Assembly: GCF_947072475.1 (NCBI RefSeq)
Contig: NZ_CAMTIA010000006.1
Coordinates: 1 to 64,000, forward strand
Source: an uncultured Deefgea sp.
GTDB taxonomy: Bacteria > Pseudomonadota > Gammaproteobacteria > Burkholderiales > Chitinibacteraceae
DNA: 64,000 bases
Direction of reading: 5' to 3'
Shown here: one piece after another, positions 18,873 to 28,380 of the stretch
How the letters are laid out: each line of letters opens with the position of its first letter
How positions within the stretch are numbered: position 1 is the stretch's first letter
The notes under the pieces: generated by a model
Databases searched by the model: none
What the model was told of the DNA's origin: nothing
What the model saw: the letters and a program-made list of their open reading frames with translations, nothing else
Position numbers and translations under genes: made by a program

Positions 18873-20078
18873 ACTAAATTTTACTTCATTCTTATCTTGA
18901 TTATATTCAACCAGTAACAAACAGGAATCAAGCACAAAACTTTCAAATTAAGACAGCGTAATTTAATAGCCATCATATCACTGCAAATTATTTACAAAAA
19001 GTTTCTCGATAATACTAAGAATTCAATCTAGAACTGAATTTTATATTCATTTTTTTGTTCGAGCGTAACAGACACGCTACGTTTTTTCGGTATTTTCAAC
19101 TAATTCCAAATAAAAAAGCCGCAAAACCATAAAATATTTAAATCCTGCACGGCAATTCGACAGGCGCTCACTCACCAACAAAACCAAGACATTGCCATAA
19201 TTGTGAAGTTTCTTTTCCTCCTTACCGAGACTGAGCTTTGTTTTACTGAGTCAACTTACCGTCATAAACATCCACAAGCAGAGAAATTATCTGCATCGTT
19301 AACGCCAAATTAACACCAGAAAAACCGGCCCCAGCCGCATCATCACCAGGACCTGCTGACGTTTGGTTTGCCTCGAAAATCGCGTAAGCAACGGCAAAAA
19401 ACCACCCGTCAACAGCGCCAAGGCGGATTTAAATTCAGCTGATCGGCAACGCATCGCATGCATCACCTCCGAACCCACAGTATCAACGATAATGATGGAC
19501 TGATGACACCCAACCCTCCTTAGCACTAAACAAAAATAGCCAACCTCTTCGAGCTAGCCTATTGGCACCACCCTACTTACGCCTCACCAAGACCCCGCCT
19601 TATAATCTGCCACACTGGCATACCCCAAGAGTTTGGCGTCCCTTTTTTTGCATCAAAAACCAATATTGCATTCACAATAAGTAGCACTTTCAATACCACG
19701 ATGAGTATGCCTTATCGTTTCTTTTTAGCCACATAGACCAAGGGTATATACACCCAATTGTTATTGGATAGGCGATGACGAGCTATACGTCATTATATGA
19801 CATATTTTGATGCAAAATAGACTCAACCCACTCAAGGCTAAATCGCAGGCAGAGATATATATTCAATTGAGCCTGCAGCGCCAAACTCGACCCAGCACCA
19901 TCCAGAGTAGGCTTTCGCCGCCTGCTGGGTGCCCAGTAGGACTTATGCAAACGTCGAAGTGATGAAGCAATAACAACGTCGGAATGATCGCTTCGATAAA
20001 AGCCTGTGGTTAAGCAGCCAAGACAACAGTCTGCTAAAATAGTGGCATTTTTTACAGTCAACACAAAAAGGACAAACG
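18873..20078. other. 1.2 kb intergenic region between fimV and fdxA with no convincing gene
   Basis: Frames at 19299-19526 (-) and 19783-20064 (-) are open, but the predicted peptides (75 and 93 residues) match nothing I recognise, are mixed in composition and lack good ribosome sites. Visible items are AT-rich sequence before fimV (likely promoter), TATAAT at 19601-19606 without a clear -35, and an inverted repeat ATGACG-N7-CGTCAT near 19775-19793. No tRNA, IS end or coding remnant is recognised. It could hold a small RNA or a decayed gene, but I cannot support either. Confidence 0.6.
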
Positions 20079-20402
20079 ATGACTTACGTTGTGACCGATG
20101 CCTGTGTGAAATGCAAATACACCGATTGCGTTGATGTTTGCCCAGTAGATTGCTTTCGTGAAGGCCCTAACTTTCTCGTCATTGATCCAGATGAATGCAT
20201 CGATTGCACGCTTTGCGTTGCAGAATGCCCTGTCGAAGCGATTTATGCAGAAGACGACGTGCCTGCACAAATGCATGACTTCATCGCACTCAATGCAGAA
20301 CTCGCAAAAACATGGCCAACCATCGCTGAGAAAAAAGAACCGCTCGATGATCATGCAATATGGGCTACCGTCAGTGGGAAAATCGACAAAATCGAACGTT
20401 AA
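20079..20402 (+). CDS. fdxA: 7Fe (3Fe-4S/4Fe-4S) ferredoxin
   Basis: A 107-residue ferredoxin of the Azotobacter FdI / FdxA type. The N-terminal cluster ligands are in [18 protein letters not shown] and the second 4Fe-4S motif is [12 protein letters not shown]. The extended C-terminal tail is usual for the family. It carries electrons in the cytosol; partners are unknown. A fair ribosome site (aaaaggacaaacg) precedes the ATG. TAAAAT at 20035-20040 may be the -10 element, but the -35 is weak. Confidence 0.93.
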   Translation: MTYVVTDACVKCKYTDCVDVCPVDCFREGPNFLVIDPDECIDCTLCVAECPVEAIYAEDDVPAQMHDFIALNAELAKTWPTIAEKKEPLDDHAIWATVSGKIDKIER

Positions 20403-20445
20403 TCGCAATTGCCGCCACTTAATACTTGCCTAGACTCAAAAAAAA

Positions 20446-20501
20446 GCCTACCATCTTTGGTTCTACAACCTTGCCTAACCGTGGTCGCTAGCGGTAGGCT
20501 G
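20446..20501 (+). promoter_or_regulatory. Possible S6:S18-binding leader of the rpsF operon
   Basis: An 8-base inverted repeat AGCCTACC (20446-20453) and GGTAGGCT (20494-20501) encloses about 40 bases with an inner GGTT-CTAC-AACC hairpin and an unpaired CCG, ending 19 bases before the rpsF ATG. Many bacteria carry an rpsF leader element bound by the S6:S18 complex, which mimics its 16S rRNA site and includes an exposed CCG. Position and the stem/CCG layout fit, but the fold has not been computed. Confidence 0.45.
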
Positions 20502-20520
20502 TAACCCGTAAGGAGACTTC

Positions 20521-20886
20521 ATGCGACATTATGAAATCGTATTTATCGTACACCCTGATCAAAGCGAACAAGTTCCAGCAATGATCGAGCGCTACAAAGC
20601 CTTGATTACTGCAGGCGCAGGCTCAATTCACCGCCTTGAAGACTGGGGCCGTCGTCAACTGGCTTACCCAATCCAAAAGATTCACAAAGCTCATTATGTA
20701 ATGATGAATATCGAGTGCAGCCAAGCAACTTTGGATGAAATCGAGCACGCATTCAAATTCAATGACGCAGTTTTACGTCACTTGACACTAAAAACTGATG
20801 TTGCTGCAACCGAAGCTTCGCCAATGATGAAAGAAGAAAAATCTAAATCATTGTCACAAGCTGCTGGTGAAGGCCTAGCCGCTTAA
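20521..20886 (+). CDS. rpsF: 30S ribosomal protein bS6
   Basis: A 121-residue bS6, first gene of rpsF-priB-rpsR-rplI. The start [17 protein letters not shown] and [14 protein letters not shown] are diagnostic. It binds S18 and the central domain of 16S rRNA. The C-terminal tail after about residue 100 is Lys/Ser/Glu-rich, as is common. A strong ribosome site (aaggagac) precedes the ATG. The possible leader above may mediate autoregulation. Confidence 0.98.
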   Translation: MRHYEIVFIVHPDQSEQVPAMIERYKALITAGAGSIHRLEDWGRRQLAYPIQKIHKAHYVMMNIECSQATLDEIEHAFKFNDAVLRHLTLKTDVAATEASPMMKEEKSKSLSQAAGEGLAA

Positions 20887-20896
20887 TTCGGCTAAA

Positions 20897-21202
20897 TTGA
20901 ACTTACGAAACCGAGTACTAATCGAAGGTTTTTTGGTTAGCGATTCAAGTTTACGCAGCACACCTGCAGGTATTCCTGTGATTGAAGGGCGAATAGTCCA
21001 TCAATCATCACAAATACAGCTCGGCAGTGCGCGAAAAATTGAATGTGAAGTTCCTTTTTTGGCTTTGGGCGATGTGGCGCAAGCAATTGCTAAACTACCC
21101 CCAGAACAAAAGCTAAAATGTAAAGGATTTCTCGCAGCAAAAAACCAACGTTTTCGTCATGCTTTGGTTTTGCATATTGATGCATTTGAACTTTTGAATT
21201 GA
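20897..21202 (+). CDS. priB: Primosomal replication protein N (TTG start)
   Basis: A 101-residue single OB-fold protein that binds single-stranded DNA and bridges PriA and DnaT in replication restart. Family features include NRVLIEGFLVSD near the start, CEVPFLALGDVA in the middle, and a C-terminal LHIDAFELL. No ATG fits; the TTG at 20897, ten bases after the rpsF stop, gives the expected length. Its place between rpsF and rpsR is typical of beta/gammaproteobacteria. Confidence 0.93.
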   Translation: MNLRNRVLIEGFLVSDSSLRSTPAGIPVIEGRIVHQSSQIQLGSARKIECEVPFLALGDVAQAIAKLPPEQKLKCKGFLAAKNQRFRHALVLHIDAFELLN

Positions 21203-21211
21203 GGAAACCTC

Positions 21212-21439
21212 ATGTCTCGCAATCTTTTCAAGCGGAAGAAATTCTGCCGCTTCTCTGCCGAAGGCATTTTGCACGTTGATTATAAAGACGTTGCTCTGCT
21301 TAAAGACTTTATCTCTGAAAACGGCAAGATTATCCCTGCACGTATCACTGGTACTAAAGCTAAATACCAACGTCAATTGTCGACTGCCATCAAATTGGCA
21401 CGCTTTTTGGCTTTGTTGCCGTACACTGACCAACACTAA
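21212..21439 (+). CDS. rpsR: 30S ribosomal protein bS18
   Basis: A 75-residue bS18 of full length. RRKKFCRF-like start, then [24 protein letters not shown], the most conserved segment of the family. It forms a heterodimer with S6 on the 30S platform. A GAGGAAAC ribosome site lies just before the ATG, ten bases after priB. Confidence 0.98.
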   Translation: MSRNLFKRKKFCRFSAEGILHVDYKDVALLKDFISENGKIIPARITGTKAKYQRQLSTAIKLARFLALLPYTDQH

Positions 21440-21459
21440 TCGAGCAAGGAGAACTTAAC

Positions 21460-21912
21460 ATGCAAATTATCCTACTCGAAAAAGTAGCAAACCTAGGTAC
21501 ATTGGGCGACGTGGTTAAAGTGAAAGATGGTTACGCACGTAACTTCTTGATCCCACAAGGCAAAGCAAAGCGCGCAAATGCAGCTAATTTAGCTGAATTT
21601 GAAGCTCGCCGTGCTGAATTGGAAGCAAAACAAGCAGAAATCTTGACTCAAGCGCAAGCTCGTGCCGCTCAACTGGAAGGCGCAAGCTTCACCATCGGCC
21701 AAAAAGCCGGTGTGGATGGTCGCTTGTTCGGTTCGGTAACGACTCAAGATATCGCCGATGCAATCACTGCAACCGGTATCGAGATCAAGAAATTTGAAGT
21801 GCGTTTACCAGAAGGCCCATTCAAGGCAATCGGTGAATACGAAGTGGCACTTGCATTACACCACGACGTTATCAGCACAATTAAATTAGTTGTTGTTGGT
21901 GTAGCTGCTTAA
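21460..21912 (+). CDS. rplI: 50S ribosomal protein bL9
   Basis: A 150-residue bL9. The N-terminal rRNA-binding domain starts [17 protein letters not shown] and contains the signature [13 protein letters not shown], followed by a long Ala/Glu-rich connecting helix (about 40-75) and the C-terminal domain. Last gene of the rpsF operon, with a terminator after it. The ribosome site is aaggagaac. Confidence 0.98.
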   Translation: MQIILLEKVANLGTLGDVVKVKDGYARNFLIPQGKAKRANAANLAEFEARRAELEAKQAEILTQAQARAAQLEGASFTIGQKAGVDGRLFGSVTTQDIADAITATGIEIKKFEVRLPEGPFKAIGEYEVALALHHDVISTIKLVVVGVAA

Positions 21913-21936
21913 TTCACCGCAACAATACGACACTAA

Positions 21937-21965
21937 AAAGCCATGGTTAACCATGGCTTTTTTTA
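21937..21965. terminator. Bidirectional terminator between rplI and tcdA
   Basis: The 12-base arms AAAGCCATGGTT/AACCATGGCTTT form a perfect palindrome, followed by TTTTT on the plus strand and, read backwards, by TTTTAG on the minus strand. It closes the rpsF operon; the tail just touches the end of tcdA, which converges. Confidence 0.85.
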
Positions 21966-22742
21966 TTTGGCTAAACCTTTCAACACCCTAGAAACAGCCA
22001 CCAAACCAAAGGTCGCAGTTACGGTCATTACCGCACCAAAGCCGCCCTCACAATCCAAACGAACACCCTCTCCCGCCTGAGGCTTAATCGCACATACCGA
22101 ACCATCGGCCTGCGGATACACCAATTGCTCCGTCGAATACACACACTCGATTCCAAATTTCTTGCCCTGCTTCGGAAATTGATATTCACGACGCAATAAA
22201 CTGCGAACCTTGGACGCCAATGGATCTTGCAGTGTCCGGCTTAAATCATCCACTTTGACTTGAGTTGGATCAATTTGACCGCCCGCCCCGCCAACAGTAA
22301 TCAGCTTTACCTTATTACGCCGACACCACGCAATCAAAGCCGCTTTGGTTTTTACACTATCAATGCAATCAATAACATACTCAAATTTCCCTGCCAAATA
22401 CTCAGTGAAATTTTCCGTAGAAATAAAATCCTCAATTTGAACAACATCAATTTCTGGATTAATTGCTAGCATCCGGTCAGCCAGAACAGCAACTTTCATC
22501 CGCCCAAATTCACCACTCAGAGCCGGCAACTGCCGATTGGTATTGGAAATACAGACATCATCCAAATCAATCAAAGTCACTTGCCCAACGCCCGAGCGCG
22601 CCAAGGCTTCTGCCGCCCAAGAGCCAACACCTCCAACACCAATCACACAGACGCGGGCAGAATAAAACCTCATCAACCCATTCGCACCATACAAACGTGC
22701 AATACCAGCAAATCGCCGAAGATACAATTCCGACATGGCCAT
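21963..22742 (-). CDS. tcdA: tRNA threonylcarbamoyladenosine dehydratase
   Basis: A 259-residue E1-like ThiF/MoeB-fold enzyme that turns t6A into cyclic ct6A at tRNA position 37 in an ATP-dependent reaction. The nucleotide motif is VCVIGVGGVGSWAAEAL, with DLDDVCISNTNRQ next. The frame runs up to 22796, but a GAGGGA ribosome site lies 7 bases before the ATG at 22742 (MAMSEL), and this start gives the usual family N-terminus RRFAGIARLYG. A stand-alone gene converging on rplI. Confidence 0.93.
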   Translation of the reverse strand: MAMSELYLRRFAGIARLYGANGLMRFYSARVCVIGVGGVGSWAAEALARSGVGQVTLIDLDDVCISNTNRQLPALSGEFGRMKVAVLADRMLAINPEIDVVQIEDFISTENFTEYLAGKFEYVIDCIDSVKTKAALIAWCRRNKVKLITVGGAGGQIDPTQVKVDDLSRTLQDPLASKVRSLLRREYQFPKQGKKFGIECVYSTEQLVYPQADGSVCAIKPQAGEGVRLDCEGGFGAVMTVTATFGLVAVSRVLKGLAK

Positions 22743-22848
22743 AATACATTCCCTCAAAGCAACGCAGCCCCACACGGGGCTGCATTTAAACATCAATGAT
22801 TTTTACCTTAAACTTCGCTATACGACGAGCAGTTACACCCCAACAATG

Positions 22849-23508
22849 TCATGACTTAGGCACTGCTTTACGCCGAGCAACCGCTTTTTTAACCACCTCA
22901 GTCACCACCACAGGCTCCACCACCTCAGGTGGTGCCGTTGGTTGTAAATCATCGACATCTGCACGCTGAGGGCCACCAGGCATACCAAATCCGGTAAATA
23001 GATTTTTTGCACGATCTTGTAATTGCTGCTGCATATCAACAAACATCGTCGTACTACTTTCCAAATAATTTCCCATCATATTTTGTATCGCAGGGCCTTG
23101 GAATTTCATAAATTCGCCCCAGAGATTTTGATTACTGAATAATGGATTGTCCACCAATGTAGTTGATTTGGCTTGCTCTTGTAATCGCCCCTGCATTTCA
23201 GCAAATAGCTGCATGTTTTTTTCTAAATAATTCCCCATCAACCCCTGCATTGCATGACCATAAAAACGAATGATTTGCGTCAAAACATCATAAGAAAACA
23301 TAGGCATACCACCAGCCTCTTCCTCCAAAATAATTTGAAGCAAAACACTGCGCGTTAAATCCTCATTCGTCTTCGCATCAACAATAGAAACATCCGTCCC
23401 ATCTAGCACCAGCTGCTTAACATCCGCTAGCGTGATATAGCTACTGGTATGGGTATCGTACAAACGACGATTTGGATACTTCTTAATGACACGCTTTTCG
23501 ACACTCAT
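22849..23508 (-). CDS. phaR: Polyhydroxyalkanoate synthesis repressor
   Basis: A 219-residue PhaR. The N-terminal DNA/polymer-binding domain (KKYPNRRLYDTHTSSYITL, residues 9-27, extending to about 65) is followed by PHB accumulation regulatory domains, including FYGHAMQGLMGNYLEKNM and a second similar segment near 140-165. PhaR represses phasin genes and is released when it binds nascent PHA granules. It is divergent from the phasin gene, the likely target, across a 199-bp shared region. The C-terminus is Val/Pro-rich and basic. Confidence 0.93.
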   Translation of the reverse strand: MSVEKRVIKKYPNRRLYDTHTSSYITLADVKQLVLDGTDVSIVDAKTNEDLTRSVLLQIILEEEAGGMPMFSYDVLTQIIRFYGHAMQGLMGNYLEKNMQLFAEMQGRLQEQAKSTTLVDNPLFSNQNLWGEFMKFQGPAIQNMMGNYLESSTTMFVDMQQQLQDRAKNLFTGFGMPGGPQRADVDDLQPTAPPEVVEPVVVTEVVKKAVARRKAVPKS

Positions 23509-23707
23509 TGACTCAATCCTCGAAAAATTGAACTACTCACCACATCAACAGAGAATAGCCCTGTGCAGAGACTCGCGCAACATGCTGCACCGCACAAAAT
23601 TATATTGACAACAATAAAAAGCTCTTCCAAAATGAATATGTATTGTGCACTGCAGCAATTGCCAGATTGCGTCTGGTTTAGACCGTTACCACTCAGGAGA
23701 ATTTAGC

Positions 23708-24277
23708 ATGACAACAGCACAGCAACAACTAAACGACTTTGCGACCGAACAACTAGAAACAGTTTTGCGTTTCGCACGCATTTCAATTGACACCGCAGAT
23801 CGTCTTGTTCAGTTACAAATTGAAACTGTAAAAAACAGCCTAGAAGAAAGTGCGCGCAATGTAAAACAATTTAGCACACTTAAAGATGCTCAAACCGCAC
23901 TTTCTAACCAACAAAAACTATCCGAAACGGCGATTGAACAATCACTCGCTTATGGCAAAAATTTATATGAAATTGCCTCTCAAGCCCAAACAGAATTCAG
24001 CAAACTCATTGATGAACGCAGCGTGTTTTTCAATAAAAATGTTGTCTCCGGTCTAGACCGCTTTGTCAAATCTGCACCTGCAGGTGCAGATGTTGCCGTA
24101 GCCGCAGTTAAATCAACCGTACAAGCCACTGCAGCCGCGGTCGACAGCATGACTAAAGCGGCCAAACAAGTTGCCGATTTCGCAGACGCCTCAGTGAAAG
24201 CCGCATCAACAGCCACGGCTGACGCAGTTAAAACCGCCGGAAAAAAAACCAATAACGCAGGTTCTACAACGCAATAA
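23708..24277 (+). CDS. phaP: Phasin family protein (PHA granule surface)
   Basis: A 189-residue phasin_2-type protein, helical and Ala-rich, that coats polyhydroxyalkanoate granules. Typical features are the start TTAQQQLNDFATEQLETVLRF-like helix, the central 'YEIASQAQTEFSKLIDER', and an Ala/Lys-rich C-terminal tail like that of granule phasins. The frame opens at 23645, but the ATG at 23708 has a CAGGAGA ribosome site and was chosen. It is divergent from phaR and probably repressed by it. No PHA synthase gene is in the window. Confidence 0.88.
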   Translation: MTTAQQQLNDFATEQLETVLRFARISIDTADRLVQLQIETVKNSLEESARNVKQFSTLKDAQTALSNQQKLSETAIEQSLAYGKNLYEIASQAQTEFSKLIDERSVFFNKNVVSGLDRFVKSAPAGADVAVAAVKSTVQATAAAVDSMTKAAKQVADFADASVKAASTATADAVKTAGKKTNNAGSTTQ

Positions 24278-24299
24278 GCCGTTCAAATACCAAGCAAAC

Positions 24300-24330
24300 A
24301 AACGGGCACTTAAAAGTGCCCGTTTTTATT
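24300..24330. terminator. Terminator between phasin and pnp
   Basis: Hairpin AACGGGCACTT-AA-AAGTGCCCGTT followed by TTTATT on the plus strand. It lies between the convergent genes phaP and pnp and may serve both. Confidence 0.88.
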
Positions 24331-24356
24331 TATTGAAGCGGCTTACACGCTTCACT

Positions 24357-26510
24357 TCACTCTGATGTTGATTGAGTCACGACTTCCACAACGGCAGGCG
24401 CCACAACAACCGCTTCATCATTTAAAACGGCCTTAATCGACAAACGAATACGACCTTTTTCGTCTTGCTCGATCACTTTAACACGAACGATCTCACCTTC
24501 TTTCAGGTAGTCACCCACGTTATTGATGCGCTCATTCGCGATTTGGCTAATGTGCACCAAGCCATCTTTACCTGGCATGATTGAAACAATAGCACCCACG
24601 TTTTTGTCTAAGATCTTAACCACAGGACCTTCATAGATACGACCAATTTCAACTTCAGCAGTAATTTCTTCGATACGACGACGTGCTTCAGCAGCACCTT
24701 CCGCCGAAACAGAAGCAATCGTGATCGTACCGTCTTCAGTAATGTCGATTTGCGTACCCGTTTCTTCAGTCAAAGCACGAATAACCGAACCACCTTTACC
24801 AATCACATCACGGATTTTTTCTGGGTTGATTTTCATCGTGTAAAGACGTGGCGCATGTTCGCTCACTTCTTCACGCGCGCCATCGAGTGCCCCTTTCATG
24901 ATACCGATGATGTGAACACGACCTTCTTTCGCTTGATCAAGCGCAACACGCATGATTTCTTTGGTGATACCGGTAATTTTGATGTCCATTTGCAGTGCAG
25001 TGATACCATTTTCAGTACCCGCAACTTTAAAGTCCATGTCGCCGAGGTGATCTTCGTCGCCCAAGATATCTGACAATACCGCGAAGGCATTACCTTCTTT
25101 AATTAAACCCATTGCGATACCCGCAACGTGATTTTTCATCGGCACACCCGCGTCCATCAACGCTAAAGAACCACCGCAAACCGACGCCATTGAAGACGAG
25201 CCGTTTGATTCAGTAATTTCAGAGACGACACGCATCGAGTAAGCAAAATCTTCTTTCGCCGGCAACATCGCAATCAAAGCGCGCTTAGCTAAGCGACCAT
25301 GACCAATTTCACGACGTTTTGGCACGCCAACGCGGCCTGTTTCACCGGTCGAGTAAGGAGGGAAATTGTAATGCAGCATGAAGCTGTCGGTGTAACCACC
25401 GTGCAATGCATCAATTTTTTGCTCGTCAAGCTTGGTACCCAAAGTGGCGGCAACAATCGCTTGAGTTTCACCACGCGTAAACAATACCGAGCCATGCGCG
25501 CGCGGCAATACGCCAGTGCGGATCGCGATTGGACGCACAGTGCGCGTATCACGACCATCGATACGAGGCTCACCAGCCAAAATTTGACCGCGAACAATCT
25601 CGCCTTCCAAGCCTTTAAAGATGCCTTTGATTTCATTGGCCGCCAAAGTGCCTGTTTCATCGGTAATCAATGCACTTTTAACTAAAGCCCAAGTTTCATT
25701 GATTTTTTGTGTACGGGCTTGTTTTTGACGTAGTTTGAAGCCTTGTGCCAAGCCTTCAGCAGCAATGCCGCGAACTTGAGCGATCAATTCTTCATTGGCA
25801 ACGGGCGCCGTCCAGTCAAACAATTCTGGATTCACTTCATCGGCCAGTTCGTTGATCGCATTGATTGCCACTTGCATTTGCTCGTGACCGAATACAACCG
25901 CGCCTAACATAATACTTTCAGACAATTCGCTAGCTTCTGACTCAACCATCAATACGGCTTGCTTAGTACCGGCTACAACCAAGTCCATTTGGCTGTCTTT
26001 CATTTCAGACATCGCAGGACACAAGACGTATTCACCGTTGATGTAACCCACGCGCGCTGCGCCAATTGGGCCATCAAAAGGCACGCCAGACAAGGTCAAG
26101 GCAGCAGAAGCGCCAATCATTGCGGCAATATCAGAATCAACTTCAGGATTGATCGACATCACCGTAGCAATAATTTGGATGTCGTTAAAGAAACCTTCAG
26201 GAAACAGAGGACGAATCGGACGATCAATCAGACGGCTCGTCAGTACTTCTTTCTCAGATGGCTTACCTTCGCGTTTGAAGAAACCACCAGGGATTTTACC
26301 TGCCGCATACGTACGCTCTTGATAATCCACGGTCAACGGGAAAAAATCTTGGCCCGGTTTAACCGAGCGAGCTGCAACGACAGTCACCAATACCGAAGTA
26401 CCATCGATATCAACCATCACCGCGCCGGTCGCTTGGCGTGCGATTTCACCCGTTTCGATAGTGACTGTGTTTTTGCCAAAAGCAAAAGATTTACTGATTT
26501 TATTGAACAC
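24357..26510 (-). CDS. pnp: Polyribonucleotide nucleotidyltransferase (PNPase)
   Basis: A 717-residue 3'-5' phosphorolytic exoribonuclease of the RNA degradosome. Domain order: first RNase PH core (about 10-230), linker helices, second RNase PH core (about 310-545, with [12 protein letters not shown] and [11 protein letters not shown]), KH domain (about 555-615, [17 protein letters not shown]) and S1 domain (about 620-690, [18 protein letters not shown]). Full length compared with E. coli (711). It follows rpsO after a terminator and a leader hairpin, a layout that allows autoregulation. Confidence 0.98.
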   Translation of the reverse strand: MFNKISKSFAFGKNTVTIETGEIARQATGAVMVDIDGTSVLVTVVAARSVKPGQDFFPLTVDYQERTYAAGKIPGGFFKREGKPSEKEVLTSRLIDRPIRPLFPEGFFNDIQIIATVMSINPEVDSDIAAMIGASAALTLSGVPFDGPIGAARVGYINGEYVLCPAMSEMKDSQMDLVVAGTKQAVLMVESEASELSESIMLGAVVFGHEQMQVAINAINELADEVNPELFDWTAPVANEELIAQVRGIAAEGLAQGFKLRQKQARTQKINETWALVKSALITDETGTLAANEIKGIFKGLEGEIVRGQILAGEPRIDGRDTRTVRPIAIRTGVLPRAHGSVLFTRGETQAIVAATLGTKLDEQKIDALHGGYTDSFMLHYNFPPYSTGETGRVGVPKRREIGHGRLAKRALIAMLPAKEDFAYSMRVVSEITESNGSSSMASVCGGSLALMDAGVPMKNHVAGIAMGLIKEGNAFAVLSDILGDEDHLGDMDFKVAGTENGITALQMDIKITGITKEIMRVALDQAKEGRVHIIGIMKGALDGAREEVSEHAPRLYTMKINPEKIRDVIGKGGSVIRALTEETGTQIDITEDGTITIASVSAEGAAEARRRIEEITAEVEIGRIYEGPVVKILDKNVGAIVSIMPGKDGLVHISQIANERINNVGDYLKEGEIVRVKVIEQDEKGRIRLSIKAVLNDEAVVVAPAVVEVVTQSTSE

Positions 26511-26603
26511 TCGTTGTCCTTTTCACAATGTTTGCCAACGATCTTGGCGAGAGAAACTTCCGCTGCGATGGGATCGACGGCCACTTTTAGCCTGCACATC
26601 GCC

Positions 26604-26643
26604 GATTCCGGCACAACCTTAACTCTACTCTGCCGCCGGAATC
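26604..26643 (-). promoter_or_regulatory. Stem-loop in the pnp leader
   Basis: The arms GATTCCGGC (26604-26612) and GCCGGAATC (26635-26643) form a 9-bp perfect stem with a 22-base loop, between the rpsO terminator and the pnp start. In enteric bacteria the pnp leader carries a hairpin cleaved by RNase III and then degraded by PNPase to shut off its own synthesis. A similar role here is inferred from position only. Confidence 0.5.
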
Positions 26644-26687
26644 GCTATTGGGCAGAATAAAGCTTTAACATCTTAAAGCGCATAAAG

Positions 26688-26721
26688 AAAAAAGTCGCAA
26701 TCGGTTGACTGCGACTTTTTT
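26688..26721 (-). terminator. Terminator after rpsO
   Basis: The stem AAAAAAGTCGCA/TGCGACTTTTTT has a 10-base loop; on the minus strand it ends in a T-run. It lies about 10 bases after the rpsO stop and separates rpsO from pnp, probably allowing read-through as in E. coli. Confidence 0.85.
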
Positions 26722-26730
26722 CGTTAGGTC

Positions 26731-27000
26731 TTACTTACGTAGACCCAATGCAGCGATCAAGCTGCGATAGCTATCGTTGTTCGTGCGCTTGAGGTAATCC
26801 AACAAACGACGACGACGAGAAACCATAGCCAAAAGACCACGACGTGAGTGATGATCTTTCTTGTGTGTCTTAAAATGTTCAGTCAAATCATTGATACGTG
26901 CAGTCAACAATGCAACTTGAACTTCAGAAGAACCAGTATCGCCTTCCGCGTGTTGGAATTTTTTTACTAATTCAGCTTTTTGAGCAACAGAAACAGACAT
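26731..27000 (-). CDS. rpsO: 30S ribosomal protein uS15
   Basis: An 89-residue uS15 of exact family length. The signature [29 protein letters not shown] stretch and [20 protein letters not shown] are present. It binds the 16S rRNA central domain early in 30S assembly. It lies 83 bases after truB, in the conserved truB-rpsO-pnp order. Confidence 0.98.
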   Translation of the reverse strand: MSVSVAQKAELVKKFQHAEGDTGSSEVQVALLTARINDLTEHFKTHKKDHHSRRGLLAMVSRRRRLLDYLKRTNNDSYRSLIAALGLRK

Positions 27001-27083
27001 TCAAACATCTCCAAAAAATCATCTAACGATGACTAGACAAGCATAGATTGAGTCATACAACCCACTCCAGCTCCATTAACTCT

Positions 27084-27995
27084 CTACCCTACATGGGTAG
27101 AAAGCAGTCGTTTGGGTCGCAGCACGCCATCAGCGCCCACTTCACCCAAACCAATAAACACAGGATTATCCGACTTTTCGCTATATCCGTAAAGTCTTAA
27201 CTCACCCTGCGGCGGATTGATTAAATCTAAAATAACCATCCCATTGCGCATCAATGCAGTTTGCGGCGGATTAAGCACCACACTAGGCAACTCAATAATT
27301 AATTGCTCAGCAGGCAGAAGCGCCGTCTCACGCTGCGGCATATCCATCGCAATGTATTCATCCAAGGTAATGGCGTCTTCTAACTTAAAACCGCCAGTCA
27401 AAGTTCGCCGCAAACCCGACAAATAAGCACCACAGCCCAAAGCATTACCGACATCTTCGGCCAACACACGGATATAGGTTCCTTTTGAGCACAGCACATC
27501 GACCACCAACACGGGTGCCTCATACGAAACTACGGTGATTTCATAAATCGTAATTGGACGAGATTTACGCTCGAGCACAACACCCTCTCGGGCATATTCA
27601 TACAGGGCTTTACCTGCCACCTTGAGCGCTGAATACATCGGGGGGATTTGCTCAATTGGACCGGTAAACTGAGCCAAAACTGGTAAAATTTCCGCTAGGT
27701 CAGCAGGTGCCTCACCCGTTTCACTAATTTGCCCTTCGCCATCGAGCGTTGTTGACATTTGCCCAAAGCGTATCGTGGCTCGATACCCCTTGTCAGCATC
27801 TAGCATGCGCTGAGCAAATTTTGTGGCCTCGCCAAAACAGAGTGGCAACAAGCCCGTCGCAAAAGGATCTAGAACACCGGTATGACCACCTTTTTCTGCT
27901 TGCAATAACCAACGACATTTAAGCAACGCACCATTACTCGAAAATCCAAACGGCTTATCCAGCAATAAAACACCATCAATTTTACGCTTGGCCAT
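27084..27995 (-). CDS. truB: tRNA pseudouridine(55) synthase
   Basis: A 303-residue enzyme making pseudouridine 55 in the T-loop of tRNA. The catalytic aspartate is Asp43 in GGHTGVLDPFATGLLPL. A C-terminal domain (about 240-300) follows, as in proteobacterial TruB. A longer frame starts at 28034, but the ATG at 27995 gives MAKRKIDGVLLLDKP, the family start. It overlaps the end of rbfA by 14 bases. Confidence 0.95.
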   Translation of the reverse strand: MAKRKIDGVLLLDKPFGFSSNGALLKCRWLLQAEKGGHTGVLDPFATGLLPLCFGEATKFAQRMLDADKGYRATIRFGQMSTTLDGEGQISETGEAPADLAEILPVLAQFTGPIEQIPPMYSALKVAGKALYEYAREGVVLERKSRPITIYEITVVSYEAPVLVVDVLCSKGTYIRVLAEDVGNALGCGAYLSGLRRTLTGGFKLEDAITLDEYIAMDMPQRETALLPAEQLIIELPSVVLNPPQTALMRNGMVILDLINPPQGELRLYGYSEKSDNPVFIGLGEVGADGVLRPKRLLSTHVG

Positions 27996-28365
27996 CTTCT
28001 TCTGGCGCTTTCGGCAATGCATTAGCCTGATCAATTTTTTGCGTTAAATTCATGCCGTACTCAATAGATTCATCATATTCAAAATGCAACTCAGGCATTT
28101 TGTACAAAGAAAACCCACGGGCAATTTGCGCACGCAAAAAGCCCTTAGTCCCTTCAAGTAAACGTGCGATCTCTGGGCGATGACTCACATCACCCAAAAA
28201 AGTATAAAACACCTTCGCATGCGAATAATCGCGTGAAACCTCAACATCGGTCACGGTAATCAACGAAGCCTGCGGATGATCTAGCTCAGCACGAATCACC
28301 GTTGCCAAATCACGTTGAATTTGCTGAGCAACGCGGTCAGCACGAGTAAATTGTTTATTAGCCAT
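27982..28365 (-). CDS. rbfA: 30S ribosome-binding factor A
   Basis: A 127-residue RbfA with a KH-like fold, needed for maturation of the 16S rRNA 5' end and for cold growth. RVAQQIQRDLATVI near the N-terminus and the central VSRDYSHAKVFYTFL are conserved. The acidic C-terminal tail overlaps truB. A terminator hairpin stands between infB and this gene, so rbfA-truB may also have their own promoter. Confidence 0.95.
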   Translation of the reverse strand: MANKQFTRADRVAQQIQRDLATVIRAELDHPQASLITVTDVEVSRDYSHAKVFYTFLGDVSHRPEIARLLEGTKGFLRAQIARGFSLYKMPELHFEYDESIEYGMNLTQKIDQANALPKAPEEDGQA

Positions 28366-28380
28366 AGTCTCTGTGAGGAG

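Noticed and set aside
19299..19526. 75-residue open frame in the fimV-fdxA gap (minus strand)
   Set aside because: Unrecognised sequence, weak start, no clear ribosome site. A 19-base segment (19353-19371) is close to 3677-3695 in the selO remnant (17 of 19), but this is short and may be chance.
19601..19606. TATAAT as a promoter of a small RNA
   Set aside because: No -35 element at the right distance and no convincing hairpin plus T-run downstream, although TTTTTTT follows near 19643.
19783..20064. 93-residue open frame before fdxA (minus strand)
   Set aside because: Mixed composition with no recognisable domain and it covers the expected fdxA promoter.
20079..20402. Possible selenocysteine, frameshift or split gene around fdxA
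   Set aside because: The ferredoxin reads straight through with all Cys ligands in place.
25959..26660. 233-residue open frame opposite pnp
   Set aside because: Antisense to a certain gene and His/Arg-rich, as is typical of mirrored frames.
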